From positions 90,862,880 to 90,926,879 of the forward strand of contig NC_092091.1 in the NCBI RefSeq assembly GCF_045679555.1: a stretch of 64,000 nucleotides of DNA, in the 5' to 3' direction. Below are positions 1 to 14,430 of this stretch, piece by piece (the first letter of the stretch is position 1; every line of letters starts with the position of its first letter). The position numbers and the translations under genes were made by a program. The notes beneath the pieces are model-generated. The model worked only from the letters and a program-made list of their open reading frames with translations, was not told where the DNA came from and did no database searches. This DNA is from Salvelinus alpinus. Lineage: Eukaryota; Chordata; Actinopteri; Salmoniformes; Salmonidae.

Positions 1-2087
<2,087 letters not shown>

Positions 2088-2187
2088 NNNNNNNNNNNNN
2101 NNNNNNNNNNNNNNNNNNNNNNNNNNNNNNNNNNNNNNNNNNNNNNNNNNNNNNNNNNNNNNNNNNNNNNNNNNNNNNNNNNNNNNN
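2088..2187. other. Assembly gap of 100 N
   Basis: Exactly 100 N characters interrupt the sequence directly after the 34-bp array. A round 100 usually marks a gap of unknown size, so the length of the array and its right flank are unresolved. Confidence 0.98.
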
Positions 2188-2256
2188 AAGAGTCTCCGAA
2201 CACTTCCTGTCAGATTAACATGTCTCCATCACAAGTCTTCATCACCAACTAAACTT
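2188..2256. repeat. 69-bp segment duplicated at 6,784-6,852
   Basis: The sequence from aagagtctccgaacac to aaactt directly after the gap is repeated in direct orientation at 6,784-6,852. There it forms the left border of another minisatellite. Its place at the gap edge makes a misjoin possible. Confidence 0.9.
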
Positions 2257-2349
2257 ATATACCATTATATACCTGAATCAGACTGTCCAGGACTAGAAAA
2301 TGACCGGTTATCTGGAGTTGAACTTAGAGTAGATCAACGTTACCTCGCT

Positions 2350-3925
2350 AACTCCTCCAACCTGGTTGGTAGGACACCCCTCGAGGAAAGCCTGTTTGCT
2401 AGGACATCCCTCGGGGAAATCCTGGTTGGTAGAACACCCCTCTGGGAAAGCCTGGTTGGTAGGACACCCCTCGGGGAAAGCCTGCTTGGTAGGACACCCC
2501 TAGAGGAAAGCCTGGTTGGTAGGACACCCCTCGGGGAAAGCCTGGTTGGTAGGACACCCCTCGGGGAAGCCTGGTTGGTAGGACACCCCTCGGGGAAAGC
2601 CTGGTTGGTAGGACACCCCTCGGGGAAAGCCTGGTTGGTAGGACACCCCTCGAGGAAAGCCTGGTTGGTAGGACACCCCTCGGGGAAAGCCTGGTTGGTA
2701 GGACACCCCTCGGGGAAAGCCTGCTTGGTAGGACACCCCTAGAGGAAAGCCGGTTTGTTAGGACACCCCTCGAGGAAAGCCTGGTTGGTAGGACACCCCT
2801 CGGGGAAAGCCTGGTTGGTAGGACACCCCTCGGGGAAAGCCTGCTTGGTAGGACACCCCTAGAGGAAAGCCGGTTTGGTAGGACACCCCTCGGGGAAAGC
2901 CTGGTTGGTAGGACACCCCTCGGGGAAGCCTGGTTGGTAGGACACCCCTCGGGGAAAGCCTGGTTTGTAGGACACCCCTCGGGGAAAGCCTGGTTGGTAG
3001 GACACCCCTCGAGGAAAGCCTGGTTGGTAGTACACCCCTCGGGGAAAGCCTGGGTGGTAGGACACCCCTCGGGGAAAGCCTGGTTGGTAGGACACTCCTC
3101 GGGGAAAGCCTGGTTTGTAGGACACCCCTCGGGGAAAGCCTGGTTTGTAGGACACCCCTCGGGGAAAGCCTGGTTTGTAGGACACCCCTCGGGGAAAGCC
3201 TGGTTTGTAGGACACCCCTCGGGGAAAGCCTGGTTGGTAGGACACCCCTCGGGGAAAGCCTGGTTGGTAGGACACCCCTCGGGGAATGCCTGGTTGGTAG
3301 GACACCCCTCGGGGAAAGCCTGGTTGGTAGGACACCCCTCTGGGAAAGCCTGGTTGGTAGGACACCCCTCGGGGAAAGCCTGGTTGGTAGGACACCCCTC
3401 TGGGAAAGCCTGGTTGGTCGGACACCCCTCGGGGAAAGCCTGGTTGGTAGGACACCCCTCGTCGAAAGCCTGGTTGGTAGGACACCCCTCGAGGAAAGCC
3501 TGGTTGGTAGGACACCCCTCGGGGAAAGCCTGGTTGATAGGACACCCCTCGGGAAAGCATGGTTGGTAGGACATCCCTCGGGGAAAGCCGGGTTGGTAGG
3601 ACACCCCTCGGGGAAAGCCTGGTTTGTAGGACACCCCTAGGGGAAAGCCTGGTTGGTAGGACATCCCTCGGGGAAAGCCTGGTTGGTAGGACACCCCTCG
3701 GGGAAAGCCGGGTTGGTAGGACACCCCTCGGGGAAAGCCTGGTTGGTAGAACACCCCTCGGGGAAAGCTTGGTTGGTAGGACACCCCTCGGGGAAAACCT
3801 GGTTGGTAGGACCCCCCTCGGGGAAAGCCTGGTTTGTAGGACACCCCTCAGGGAAAGCCTGGTTTGTAGGACATCCCTCTGGGAAAGCCTGATTTGTAGG
3901 ACACCCCTCGGGAAAGCCAGTCTGT
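2350..3925. repeat. 30-bp minisatellite array (about 52 copies)
   Basis: Tandem copies of a 30-bp unit (core ggttggtaggacacccct) show scattered substitutions and occasional 1-bp deletions. Because 30 is divisible by three, long open frames appear on both strands, including one of 481 codons on the minus strand. They encode only a 10-residue periodic peptide, have no splice or start context, and change frame with each 1-bp indel, so they are not treated as genes. Confidence 0.95.
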
Positions 3926-4045
3926 CAACATGTCCTGCTTTTTAAAGCATCTATACCGCCACCTGCTGTCAGTCCACTGCTGCTACTTAAACAACACAGG
4001 AACTAAATCTGCCACCCTCAACCAAGCATGTGAAAGAGTGTCTTA

Positions 4046-4159
<114 letters not shown>

Positions 4160-4169
4160 ATGTGTTTGT

Positions 4170-4470
4170 GCAGCTCCTCTCACCCTCCTCCCATTCTCCA
4201 CTCCTCATCCTCTCCTCCCCCTCCCCTCATCCCCCACTCCCTCTTCTCCTCCTCCTCTCATCCCCCTCTCCTCCTCCTCTCCTCCTTCTCTCCTCCTCTC
4301 CTCTCACCCTCCTCCCATTCTCCACTCCTCCTCCTCTCCTCCTCTCATCCCCCTCCCCTCATCCCGCACTCTTCCTTTTCTCCTTCTCCTCTCACCCCCC
4401 TCTCCTCCTCTCCTCCTCCTCTCCTCCTCTCCTCCCCCTCTCATCTTCCCCCTCTCATCCCCCTTCTCAC
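4170..4470. repeat. Polypyrimidine (TCC)n-rich tract
   Basis: About 300 bp of almost pure C/T on the + strand, in irregular ctcctcctctc units. The Ser/Pro/Leu frames through it are low-complexity artefacts. Confidence 0.9.
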
Positions 4471-4601
4471 TCTTAGAACTTCATGTTTCCAATGGCTACA
4501 GCCCCATCACACACACCAACTCTCTATAATTGTCTCACTGCTAGTGATATAGGGGTTGGGGGCCAAGGAGTCTGACGTAACCATGGCAAAAGCATTATGT
4601 T
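4471..4601. repeat. 131-bp segment duplicated at 6,076-6,206
   Basis: From tcttagaacttcatg to agcattatgtt this matches 6,076-6,206 in the same orientation with about ten differences. The shared part includes ggggccaaggagtctgacg. It has diverged more than the 69-bp pair at 2,188, so the two duplications probably differ in age. Confidence 0.88.
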
Positions 4602-4652
4602 GCCGACGGAGACATGGAGAGGACGAAAAAGGGGGAAAAAGAAGTTAAGGAA

Positions 4653-5085
4653 AAGACTGTCTCAATACAGACCAATCAGTTATAGACTGTCTCGATACAG
4701 ACCCGTCAGGTATAGACTGTCTCGATACAGACCCGTCAGGTATAGACTGTCTCGATACAGACCAGTGAGTTATAGACTGTCTCGACACAGACCCGTCAGT
4801 TATAGACTGTCTCGATACAGACCCGTCAGTTATAGACTGTCTCGATACAGACCCGTCAGTTATAGACTGTCTCAATACAGACCCGTCAGTTATAGACTGT
4901 CTCAATACAGACCCGTCAGTTATAGACTGTCTCAATACAGACCCGTCAGTTATAGACTGTCTCAATACAGACCAGTCAGTTATAGACTGTCTCAATACAG
5001 ACCAGTCAGGTATAGACTGTCTCAATACAGACCAGTCAGGTATAGACTGTCTCAATACAGACCAGTCAGTTATAGACTGTCTCAA
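4653..5085. repeat. 30-bp minisatellite array (about 14 copies)
   Basis: Tandem 30-bp units with core tatagactgtctcaatacag. The periodic Arg/Tyr/Ser frames on both strands follow from the 30-bp period. Confidence 0.95.
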
Positions 5086-5123
5086 ACGTCATTCTATTCC
5101 ATTTGTAGTGTATAGGAAATATT

Positions 5124-5236
5124 ATTCAGTACTCAGACCCCTTGACTTTTTCCACATTTTGTTACATTACAGCCTTATTCAAAAATGTATTATATTGTTT
5201 CCCCCCCCTTCATCAATCTACACACAATTATCCATA
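5124..5236. mobile_element. Tc1/mariner-like terminal fragment
   Basis: The text attcagtactcagacccc followed by ttgactttttccacatttt resembles the end of a Tc1-like transposon family that I recall as very common in salmonids. Only about 110 bp is present. It is cut off where the LTR sequence at 5,241 begins, which suggests a nested insertion. No transposase is present. The family call is from memory. Confidence 0.6.
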
Positions 5237-5240
5237 ATTA

Positions 5241-5643
5241 TGACGCTGGTATAAATGGGTTGGGAGACAGGCGCAGGAATGCGTAATAGGAGTTTTTATT
5301 TCCCAAATTACAGCGTGCCGTGTAAAGGCACGGGGACGAAGACCAAACAAACACGTACACAAAACACAGGGTAGAAACCCAAACAAAAGAGCGAGGAGTA
5401 CCTCGAATAAATACACAACCGCACAATCATTATCACACGGGACGAGACCCGTAATCATCTGCATATTACACGTGGCACGAAAGCACAAAACAACATAGGA
5501 CAGATACTCACACGAACCAACAGACAATAATAACAATAATCGCCAGGACAACGGTAAACAAAATGGCACACTTCTACAATTACTAATCAAAGGGAATAGA
5601 GACCAGGTGTGCGTGATGACAGTTCCCGGAGGGATCCGTGACA
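5241..5643 (-). mobile_element. LTR (3' LTR of a truncated retroelement)
   Basis: Read on the minus strand, a poly-G tract (complement of the C run at about 5,647-5,662) is followed by TGTCACGG, and the segment can be closed at a terminal CA near 5,241. That gives about 403 bp with the TG...CA ends of an LTR. The order poly-G then TGTCACG is the same as at the 3' LTR of the complete element at 25,554, so this looks like a related family. No second LTR copy or coding region lies nearby. The left boundary is approximate. Confidence 0.6.
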
Positions 5644-5773
5644 GTACCCCCCCCCCCCCCCCGACGCGCTCCCCTAGCAGTGCAACGACACCGGCCTCGA
5701 GGGCGATCACAGGAACGCAGTATGGGTCAATCAGGACCCGATGCAGCTGCCGAAGTTGCGGCGGCATCAGATA

Positions 5774-5930
5774 TACACAGGCAGCACAATTCATATATTT
5801 TTTCCCCCCCACTAGTTGGTCTTTTGACCAGTCACATCAGATCTTTTTACATCAGATCATTTTCAGAGCGGATCTGATCGGTCAAAAGACCATTTGGTGA
5901 AACAAAGATCGGAATTGTGCCGCCTGTGTA
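5774..5930. mobile_element. MITE with 19-bp terminal inverted repeats
   Basis: The left end tacacaggcagcacaattc (5,774-5,792) is inverted at 5,912-5,930 with 18 of 19 matches. Inside are further inverted motifs, ggtcttttgacc and ggtcaaaagacc. The 157-bp length, terminal inverted repeats and lack of coding sequence fit a non-autonomous DNA transposon. I do not see a clear target-site duplication, so the superfamily is left open. Confidence 0.8.
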
Positions 5931-5999
5931 AATGAAGCACGTTCCCTTTATGTTGCACTACAAACACACGCACACCGACCTACAAACCTACACACACAT

Positions 6000-6003
<4 letters not shown>

Positions 6004-6072
<69 letters not shown>
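6004..6072. repeat. (CA)n microsatellite
   Basis: About 70 bp of CA dinucleotide, directly left of the duplicated segment at 6,076. Confidence 0.95.
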
Positions 6073-6075
<3 letters not shown>

Positions 6076-6076
<1 letters not shown>

Positions 6077-6206
6077 CTTAGAACTTCATGTTGCCAATGG
6101 CTACAGGCCTATCACACACACCAACTCTATATAATTGTCACACTGCTAGTGAGAAAGGCGTTGGGGGCCAAGGAGTCTGACGTAACCATGGCAACAGCAT
6201 TATGTT
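6076..6206. repeat. Second copy of the 131-bp duplicated segment
   Basis: Partner of 4,471-4,601 in direct orientation, 1,605 bp downstream. Both copies directly follow low-complexity DNA: a pyrimidine tract there, a CA run here. Confidence 0.88.
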
Positions 6207-6235
6207 TTGGACCATTTGGAAAGCAGTCATGGTTA

Positions 6236-6780
6236 TTCATTTATTTTTATTTTACCTTTATTTAACTAGGCAAGTCAGTTAAGAACACATTATTATTTAC
6301 AATGACGGCCTCTCAAAAGTCCTCCTGCGGGGACGGGGGCTGGGATTAAAAATAAAAAATGTAATAAAAATTGGACAAAACACACATCACGACAAGAGAG
6401 ACACCACAACACTACATAAAGAGAGACCTAAGACAACAACACAGCAAGGCAGCAACACATGACAACACAGCATGGTAGCAACACAACATTGTAGCAGCAC
6501 AAAACATGGTACAACAAATATTGGGAACAGACAACAGCACAAAGGGCAAGAAGGTAGAGACAACAATACATCACACGAAGCAGCCACAACTGTCAGTAAG
6601 AGTGTCCATGATTGAGTCTTTGAATGAAGAGATGGAGATAAAACGGTATAGTTTGAGTTTTTGTTATAACAGCTTAATATCATTTATAATACTGTACAAC
6701 CTAGTAGGTAACAGGCAGAATCTAAGACCTGAAACGATGAGTGAAGGTGCTGGAGGCAAAATGCAAAACTGGTGAAAAGA
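6236..6780 (-). mobile_element. 5'-truncated LINE-like fragment, minus strand
   Basis: Read on the minus strand, this ends in the tail seen in the SINEs of this window (complement of tttatttaactaggcaagtc, then the complement of ttatttacaatgacggcct). Before the tail lies about 450 bp rich in acaacacagcaaggcagcaa-type text. Sharing a 3' tail between a SINE and its partner LINE is a known pattern, and the tail resembles the salmonid RSg-1 type from memory. No intact reverse transcriptase frame is present. Confidence 0.55.
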
Positions 6781-6783
6781 GGA

Positions 6784-6852
6784 AAGAGTCTCCGAACACT
6801 TCCTGTCAGATTAACATGTCTCCATCACAAGTCTTCATCACCAACTAAACTT
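6784..6852. repeat. Second copy of the 69-bp duplicated segment
   Basis: Matches 2,188-2,256 in direct orientation. Here it leads straight into the 34-bp array beginning at about 6,870, whereas at 2,188 it follows the gap. Confidence 0.9.
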
Positions 6853-6869
6853 TGGGTCAGTCGACCTTC

Positions 6870-8332
6870 GTCAGAGCTTCTCCTATGAGGTGAACATGTC
6901 TTCATCAGAGCTTCTCCTATGAGGTGAACATGTCTTCATCAGGGCTTCTCCTATGAGGTGAACATGTCTTCATCAGGGCTTCTCCTATGAGGTGAACATG
7001 TCTTCATCAGGGCTTCTCCTATGAGGTGAACATGTCTTCATCAGGGCTTCTCCTATGAGGTGAACATGTCTTCATCAGGGCTTCTCCTATGAGGTGAACA
7101 TGTCTTCATCACGGCTTCTCCTATGAGGTGAACATGTCTTCATCAGAGCTTCTCCTATGAGGTGAACATGTCTTCATCACAGCTTCTCCTATGAGGTGAA
7201 CATGTCTTCATCAGAGCTTCTCCTATGAGGTGAACATGTCTTCATCAGAGCTTCTCCTATGAGGTGAACATGTCTTCATCACAGCTTCTCCTATGAGGTG
7301 AACATGTCTTCATCACAGCTTCTCCTATGAGGTGAACATGTCTTCATCACAGCTTCTCCTATGAGGTGAACATGTCTTCATCACAGCTTCTCCTATGAGG
7401 TGAACATGTCTTCATCAGGGCTTCTCCTATGAGGTGAACATGTCTTCATCAGAGCTTCTCCTATGAGGTGAACATGTCTTCATCAGAGCTTCTCCTATGA
7501 GGTGAACATGTCTTCATCAGAGCTTCTCCTATGAGGTGAACATGTCTTCATCACAGCTTCTCCTATGAGGTGAACATGTCTTCATCACAGCTTCTCCTAT
7601 GAGGTGAACATGTCTTCATCAGGGCTTCTCCTATGAGGTGAACATGTCTTCATCAGGGCTTCTCCTATGAGGTGAACATGTCTTCATCACAGCTTCTCCT
7701 ATGAGGTGAACATGTCTTCATCAGAGCTTCTCCTATGAGGTGAACATGTCTTCATCACAGCTTCTCCTATGAGGTGAACATGTCTTCATCAGAGCTTCTC
7801 CTATGAGGTGAACATGTCTTCATCACAGCTTCTCCTATGAGGTGAACATGTCTTCATCAGGGCTTCTCCTATGAGGTGAACATGTCTTCATCAGAGCTTC
7901 TCCTATGAGGTGAACATGTCTTCATCACAGCTTCTCCTATGAGGTGAACATGTCTTCATCACATCTTCTCCTATGAGGTGAACATGTCTTCATCAGAGCT
8001 TCTCCTATGAGGTGAACATGTCTTCATCAGGGCTTCTCCTATGAGGTGAACATGTCTTCATCAGGGCTTCTCCTATGAGGTGAACATGTCTTCATCAGGG
8101 CTTCTCCTATGAGGTGAACATGTCTTCATCAGGGCTTCTCCTATGAGGTGAACATGTCTTCATCAGGGCTTCTCCTATGAGGTGAACATGTCTTCATCAG
8201 GGCTTCTCCTATGAGGTGAACATGTCTTCATCACAGCTTCTCCTATGAGGTGAACATGTCTTCATCAGAGCTTCTCCTATGAGGTGAACATGTCTTCATC
8301 AGGGCTTCTCCTATGAGGTGAACATGTCTTCA
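6870..8332. repeat. 34-bp minisatellite array (about 43 copies)
   Basis: Homogeneous 34-bp units with core cttctcctatgaggtgaaca. Variation is confined mainly to two or three bases after ttcatca (ggg, gag, cag, cgg). These positions could be read as a variant string like a minisatellite code. No long frame persists because 34 is not divisible by three. Confidence 0.97.
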
Positions 8333-8583
8333 TTCATCTGAGTCTCTGGGTGGTTTGGTTTCCAAGGTGACCATCAACCGCTGACAGGTCAGTTTACCGC
8401 TGACGGGGTTCAGGATGAGAACCAGTCGGGTGTAATTCTTGTCAGATTAATGACCAGCCGGGGGACACAAGTCACCAATGTCCCAGCTCGTTTACCGGCC
8501 CCGGTAACGGTAAACCTAATTAACGCTGCAAATTGTCAACTGCCTGATCTCCATGGCAACCACAAAAACAGGGTGTGTTGTTG

Positions 8584-8584
<1 letters not shown>

Positions 8585-8674
<90 letters not shown>
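8585..8674. repeat. (GT)n microsatellite
   Basis: About 90 bp of GT dinucleotide after ttgttgttgtg. Confidence 0.97.
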
Positions 8675-8678
<4 letters not shown>

Positions 8679-8814
8679 TGGATGTGTGTGTAACACAGTG
8701 AGACGTTGACAAATGAAGGACTATGTTCACACACACACACTAACACACACAACATGTCACTTAGGGCCCTTCTGCATGGTGTGTGTACAGAGACCAACAA
8801 GCCACTGCATCCCC

Positions 8815-9170
8815 TCATTATGAGTCTAGATGTTTTGTGGGGCCCTACCCTCCATCACAGTCCCTCATGATGAGTCTAGATGTTTTGTGGGGCCCCCACC
8901 CTCCATCACAGTCCCTCATGATGAGTCCAGATGTTTTGTGGGGCCCCCACCCCCCATCACAGTCCCTCATGATGAGTCCAGATGTTTTGTGGGCCCCCAC
9001 CTCCATCACAGTCCCTCATGATGAGTCCAGATGTTTTGTGGGGCCCCCACCTCCATCACAGTCCCTCATGATGAGTCCAGATGTTTTGTGGTGCCCTACC
9101 CCCATCACAGTCCCTCATGATGAGTCCAGATGTTTTGTGGGGCCCTACCCTCCATCACAGTCGCCCATCA
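8815..9170. repeat. About 50-bp minisatellite (about 7 copies)
   Basis: Units of 48-50 bp with core gatgagtccagatgttttgt, separated by variable C runs. The C-run length differences explain the unequal unit lengths. Confidence 0.93.
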
Positions 9171-9309
9171 TTGATACTGTGGTTTCCATTCGGGACGTAG
9201 ACCAGATATGAGAAAACATTAGATGTTAAACTCCCGTGTGGTTTTGATTTTACCCATAATCCTTTTAGAGACTGAAGGAACACAATAACATTTCTGTTGC
9301 ATGATGGAT

Positions 9310-9530
9310 GAGTTTGTTTCTTTCTCTCAATCTGTCAGTTTTACATTCTGTCTCTCTCTCTCTCTGTTTTTCTATCTGTCAGTTTTACATTCTGTCTCTC
9401 TCTCTCTCTGTTTTTCTATCTGTCAGTTTTACATTCTGTCTCTCTCTCTCTCTGTTTTTCTATCTGTCTGTTTTACATTCTGACTATCCCTCTCTCTCTC
9501 TGTCTGTTCCGCTTTTTATTCACTCATGTG
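9310..9530. repeat. Pyrimidine-rich repeat (about 45-bp units)
   Basis: Four copies of a unit containing gtcagttttacattctgtct followed by (TC)n and gtttttctatc. The Ser/Leu/Phe frames are low complexity. Confidence 0.88.
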
Positions 9531-9991
<461 letters not shown>

Positions 9992-10159
9992 CGGTTGCAC
10001 CTAAACACACACAGCAGATTGGACATCATTGACTATGCAGAGTCAAGATTGATTCATTACCGTCTTTTAACGAGCTCATATAACAAGGACAAAAACACAC
10101 AAACACACAATTACTTGGCTAATATAAAGTGGACTATCTTTAGTACAGTCATTTAACCA

Positions 10160-10670
10160 TGACAAATGTTACATGGGAGAATGTACAGTAATTAGCATTG
10201 GTTAGCAAGCCTATGATGTTGCATGGGAGACTGAACAATAATTAGCATTGGTTAGCAAGCCTGTGATGTTACATTGGAGACTGAACAATAATTAGCATGG
10301 GTTAGCAAGCCTGTGATGTTACATTGGAGACTGAACAATAATTAGCATTGGTTAGCAAGCCTATGATGTTACATTGGAGACAGAACAATACTTAGCATGG
10401 GTTAGCAAGCCTATGATGTTGCATTGGAGACTGAACAATAATTAGCATTGGTTAGCAAGCCTATGATGTTGCATTGGAGACAGAACAATAATTAGCATTG
10501 GTTAGCAAGCCTATGATGTTGCATTGGAGACTGAACAATAATTAGCATGGGTTAGCAAGCCTATGATGTTACATTGGAGACTGAACAATAATTAGCATGG
10601 GTTAGCAAGCCTATGATGTTACATTGGAGACTGAACAATAATTAGCATGGGTTAGCAAGCCTGTGGCTGT
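10160..10670. repeat. 50-bp minisatellite array (about 10 copies)
   Basis: Tandem units with core gaacaataattagcattggt and ggttagcaagcctatgatgt. Substitutions (g/t after agcat, g/a in ct[ag]tgatg) vary from unit to unit. Confidence 0.96.
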
Positions 10671-10724
10671 TACACCCTATTCACTAGCTAGTACACTACT
10701 TATGACTATAATATACATTAGTTT

Positions 10725-10975
10725 AACTAAGGCTGGGTCCTAATGGGTATCAGACATTAAGGCTGGGCCCTAATGGGTATCAGACATTAGTTTAACTAAG
10801 GCTGGGCCCTAATGGGTATCAGACATTAGTTTAACTAAGGCTGGGCCCTAATGGGTATCAGACATTAGTTTAACTAAGGCTGGGCCCTAATGGGTATCAG
10901 ACATTAGTTTAACTAAGGCTGGGTCCTAATGGGTATCAGACATTAAGGCTGGGTCCTAATGGGTATCAGACATTA
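10725..10975. repeat. 39-bp minisatellite (about 7 copies, some shortened)
   Basis: Unit core aaggctgggccctaatgggt followed by atcagacattagtttaact. The second and the last repeat steps lack the agtttaact segment, giving units about 10 bp shorter. Confidence 0.94.
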
Positions 10976-10977
10976 GT

Positions 10978-13900
10978 TTTGTCTCACAGTGAGTTATCTA
11001 ACTGCAGTGTCACCATTCCTCTGTCCTCACAGTGAGTTATCTAACTGCAGTGTCACCATTCCTCTGTCCTCACAGTGAGTTATCTAACTGCTGTGTCACC
11101 ATTCCTCTGTCCTCACAGTGAGTTATCTAACTGCAGTGTCACCATTCCTCTCTCCTCACAGTGAGTTATCTAACTGCTGTGTCACCATTCTTCTGTCCTC
11201 ATAGTGAGTTATCTAACTGCAGTGTCACCATTCCTCTGTCCTCACAGTGAGTTATCTAACTGCAGTGTCACCATTCCTCTGTCCTCACAGTGAGTTATCT
11301 AACTGCAGTGTAACCATTCCTCTCTCCTCACAGTGAGTTATCTAACTGCAGTGTCACCATTCCTCTGTCCTCACAGTGAGTTATCTAACTGCAGTGTCAC
11401 CATTCCTCTGTCCTCACAGTGAGTTATCTAACTGCTGTGTCACCATTCTTCTGTCCTCACAGTGAGTTATCTAACTGTAGTTTCACCATTCTTCTGTCCT
11501 CACAGTGAGTTATCTAACTGCTGTGTCACCATTCCTCTGTCCTCACAGTGAGTTATCTAACTGCAGTGTCACCATTCCTCTGTCCTCACAGTGAGTTATC
11601 TAACTGCTGTGTCACCATTCCTCTGTCCTCACAGTGAGTTATCTAACTGCAGTGTCACCATTCCTCTCTCCTCACAGTGAGTTATCTAACTGCTGTGTCA
11701 CCATTCTTCTGTCCTCACAGTGAGTTATCTAACTGCAGTGTCACCATTCCTCTCTCCTCACAGTGAGTTATCTAACTGCAGTGTCACCATTCCTCTGTCC
11801 TCACAGTGAGTTATCTAACTGCTGTGTCACCATTCTTCTCTCCTCACAGTGAGTTATCTAACTGCAGTGTCACCATTCCTCTCTCCTCACAGTGAGTTAT
11901 CTAACTGCTGTGTCACCATTCCTCTGTCCTCACAGTGAGTTATCTAACTGCTGTGTCACCATTCCTCTGTCCTCACAGTGAGTTATCTAACTGCAGTGTC
12001 ACCATTCCTCTGTCCTCACAGTGAGTTATCTAACTGCTGTGTCACCATTCTTCTCTCCTCACAGTGAGTTATCTAACTGCAGTGTCACCATTCCTCTGTC
12101 CTCACAGTGAGTTATCTAACTGCTGTGTCACCATTCTTCTCTCCTCACAGTGAGTTATCTAACTGCAGTTTCACCATTCCTCTGTCCTCACAGTGAGTTA
12201 TCTAACTGCAGTGTCACCATTCCTCTGTCCTCACAGTGAGTTATCTAACTGCAGTGTCACCATTCCTCTGTCCTCACAGTGAGTTATCTAACTGCTGTGT
12301 CACCATTCTTCTGTCCTCACAGTGAGTTATCTAACTGTAGTTTCACCATTCTTCTGTCCTCACAGTGAGTTATCTAACTGCTGTGTCACCATTCCTCTGT
12401 CCTCACAGTGAGTTATCTAACTGCAGTGTCACCATTCCTCTGTCCTCACAGTGAGTTATCTAACTGCTGTGTCACCATTCCTCTGTCCTCACAGTGAGTT
12501 ATCTAACTGCAGTGTCACCATTCCTCTCTCCTCACAGTGAGTTATCTAACTGCTGTGTCACCATTCTTCTGTCCTCACAGTGAGTTATCTAACTGCAGTG
12601 TCACCATTCCTCTCTCCTCACAGTGAGTTATCTAACTGCAGTGTCACCATTCCTCTGTCCTCACAGTGAGTTATCTAACTGCTGTGTCACCATTCTTCTC
12701 TCCTCACAGTGAGTTATCTAACTGCAGTGTCACCATTCCTCTCTCCTCACAGTGAGTTATCTAACTGCAGTGTCACCATTCCTCTGTCCTCACAGTGAGT
12801 TATCTAACTGCTGTGTCACCATTCTTCTCTCCTCACAGTGAGTTATCTAACTGCAGTGTCACCATTCCTCTGTCCTCACAGTGAGTTATCTAACTGCTGT
12901 GTCACCATTCCTCTGTCCTCACAGTGAGTTATCTAACTGCAGTTTCACCATTCCTCTGTCCTCACAGTGAGTTATCTAACTGCAGTGTCACCATTCCTCT
13001 GTCCTCACAGTGAGTTATCTAACTGCAGTGTCACCATTCCTCTGTCCTCACAGTGAGTTATCTAACTGCTGTGTCACCATTCCTCTGTCCTCACAGTGAG
13101 TTATCTAACTGCTGTTTCACCATTCTTCTGTCCTCACAGTGAGTTATCTAACTGCAGTGTCACCATTCTTCTGTCCTCACAGTGAGTTATCTAACTGCAG
13201 TGTCACCATTCCTCTGTCCTCACAGTGAGTTATCTAACTGCAGTGTCACCATTCTTCTGTCCTCACAGTGAGTTATCTAACTGCAGTTTCACCATTATTC
13301 TGTCCTCACAGTGAGTTATCTAACTGCAGTGTCACCATTCTTCTGTCCTCACAGTGAGTTATCTAACTGCTGTGTCACCATTCTTCTGTCCTCACAGTGA
13401 GTTATCTAACTGCTGTTTCACCATTCTTCTGTCCTCACAGTGAGTTATCTAACTGCTGTGTCACCATTCCTCTGTCCTCACAGTGAGTTATCTAACTGCA
13501 GTGTCACCATTCCTCTGTCCTCACAGTGAGTTATCTAACTGTAGTTTCACCATTCTTCTGTCCTCACAGTGAGTTATCTAACTGCTGTGTCACCATTCTT
13601 CTGTCCTCACAGTGAGTTATCTAACTGCTGTGTCACCATTCCTCTGTCCTCACAGTGAGTTATCTAACTGCTGTGTCACCATTCCTCTGTCCTCACAGTG
13701 AGTTATCTAACTGCTGTGTCACCATTCCTCTGTCCTCACAGTGAGTTATCTAACTGCAGTGTCACCATTCCTCTGTCCTCACAGTGAGTTATCTAACTGC
13801 AGTGTCACCATTCCTCTGTCCTCACAGTGAGTTATCTAACTGCAGTGTCACCATTCCTCTGTCCTCACAGTGAGTTATCTAACTGCAGTGTCACCATTCC

Positions 13901-14130
13901 GCTGTCCTCACAGTGAGTTATCTAACTGCTGTGTCACCATTCCTCTGTCCTCACAGTGAGTTATCTAACTGCAGTTTCACCATTCCTCTGTCCTCACAGT
14001 GAGTTATCTAACTGCTGTGTCACCATTCCTCTGTCCTCACAGTGAGTTATCTAACTGCAGTTTCACCATTCCTCTGTCCTCACATTGAGTTATCTAACTG
14101 CAGTTTCACCATTTCTCTGTCCTCACAGTG
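10978..14130. repeat. 43-bp minisatellite array (about 73 copies)
   Basis: A 3.15-kb array with core cacagtgagttatctaactg. Units vary at a few fixed sites (gcagtg or gctgtg; cctctg, ttctg or cctctc). The order of variants from about 11,395-11,880 recurs from about 12,255-12,740, indicating block duplication. Each unit contains a pyrimidine stretch plus CAG overlapping a GTGAGT donor-like hexamer. No gene is evident around it. Confidence 0.97.
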
Positions 14131-14286
14131 AGCTGACTAACTGTAGCGTTACCATGCCAACTCTATGACGCAATAATAACTGGTTAGATTCCAGAACCGG
14201 TTCTGGTTAGATCATTACCCTGACAACATTGACATCTGGTGGCCAGTCGTTGTCAGTGCACAACCTCTGGTAAAGGAGAGATAGTC

Positions 14287-14430
14287 ATGCATGTTATTAC
14301 CTGACTGGGTTCATACCTCTGTTCTCCAACAGGGACATCTACCATGCATGGTATTACCAGACTGGGTTCATACCTCTGTTCTCCAACAGGGACATCTACC
14401 ATGCATGGTATTACCTGACTGGGACCTCTG
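14287..14430. repeat. 57-bp direct repeat (about 2.5 copies)
   Basis: Unit from catgcatg through gactgggttcatacctctgt to gggacatctac. The third copy is shortened within gactgggacctctg. Confidence 0.88.

Noticed and set aside
2399-3844. 481-codon open frame on the minus strand, with long frames on the + strand
   Set aside because: It is the translation of a 30-bp minisatellite. Several frames on both strands stay open for the same reason, and the peptide is a 10-residue periodic sequence.
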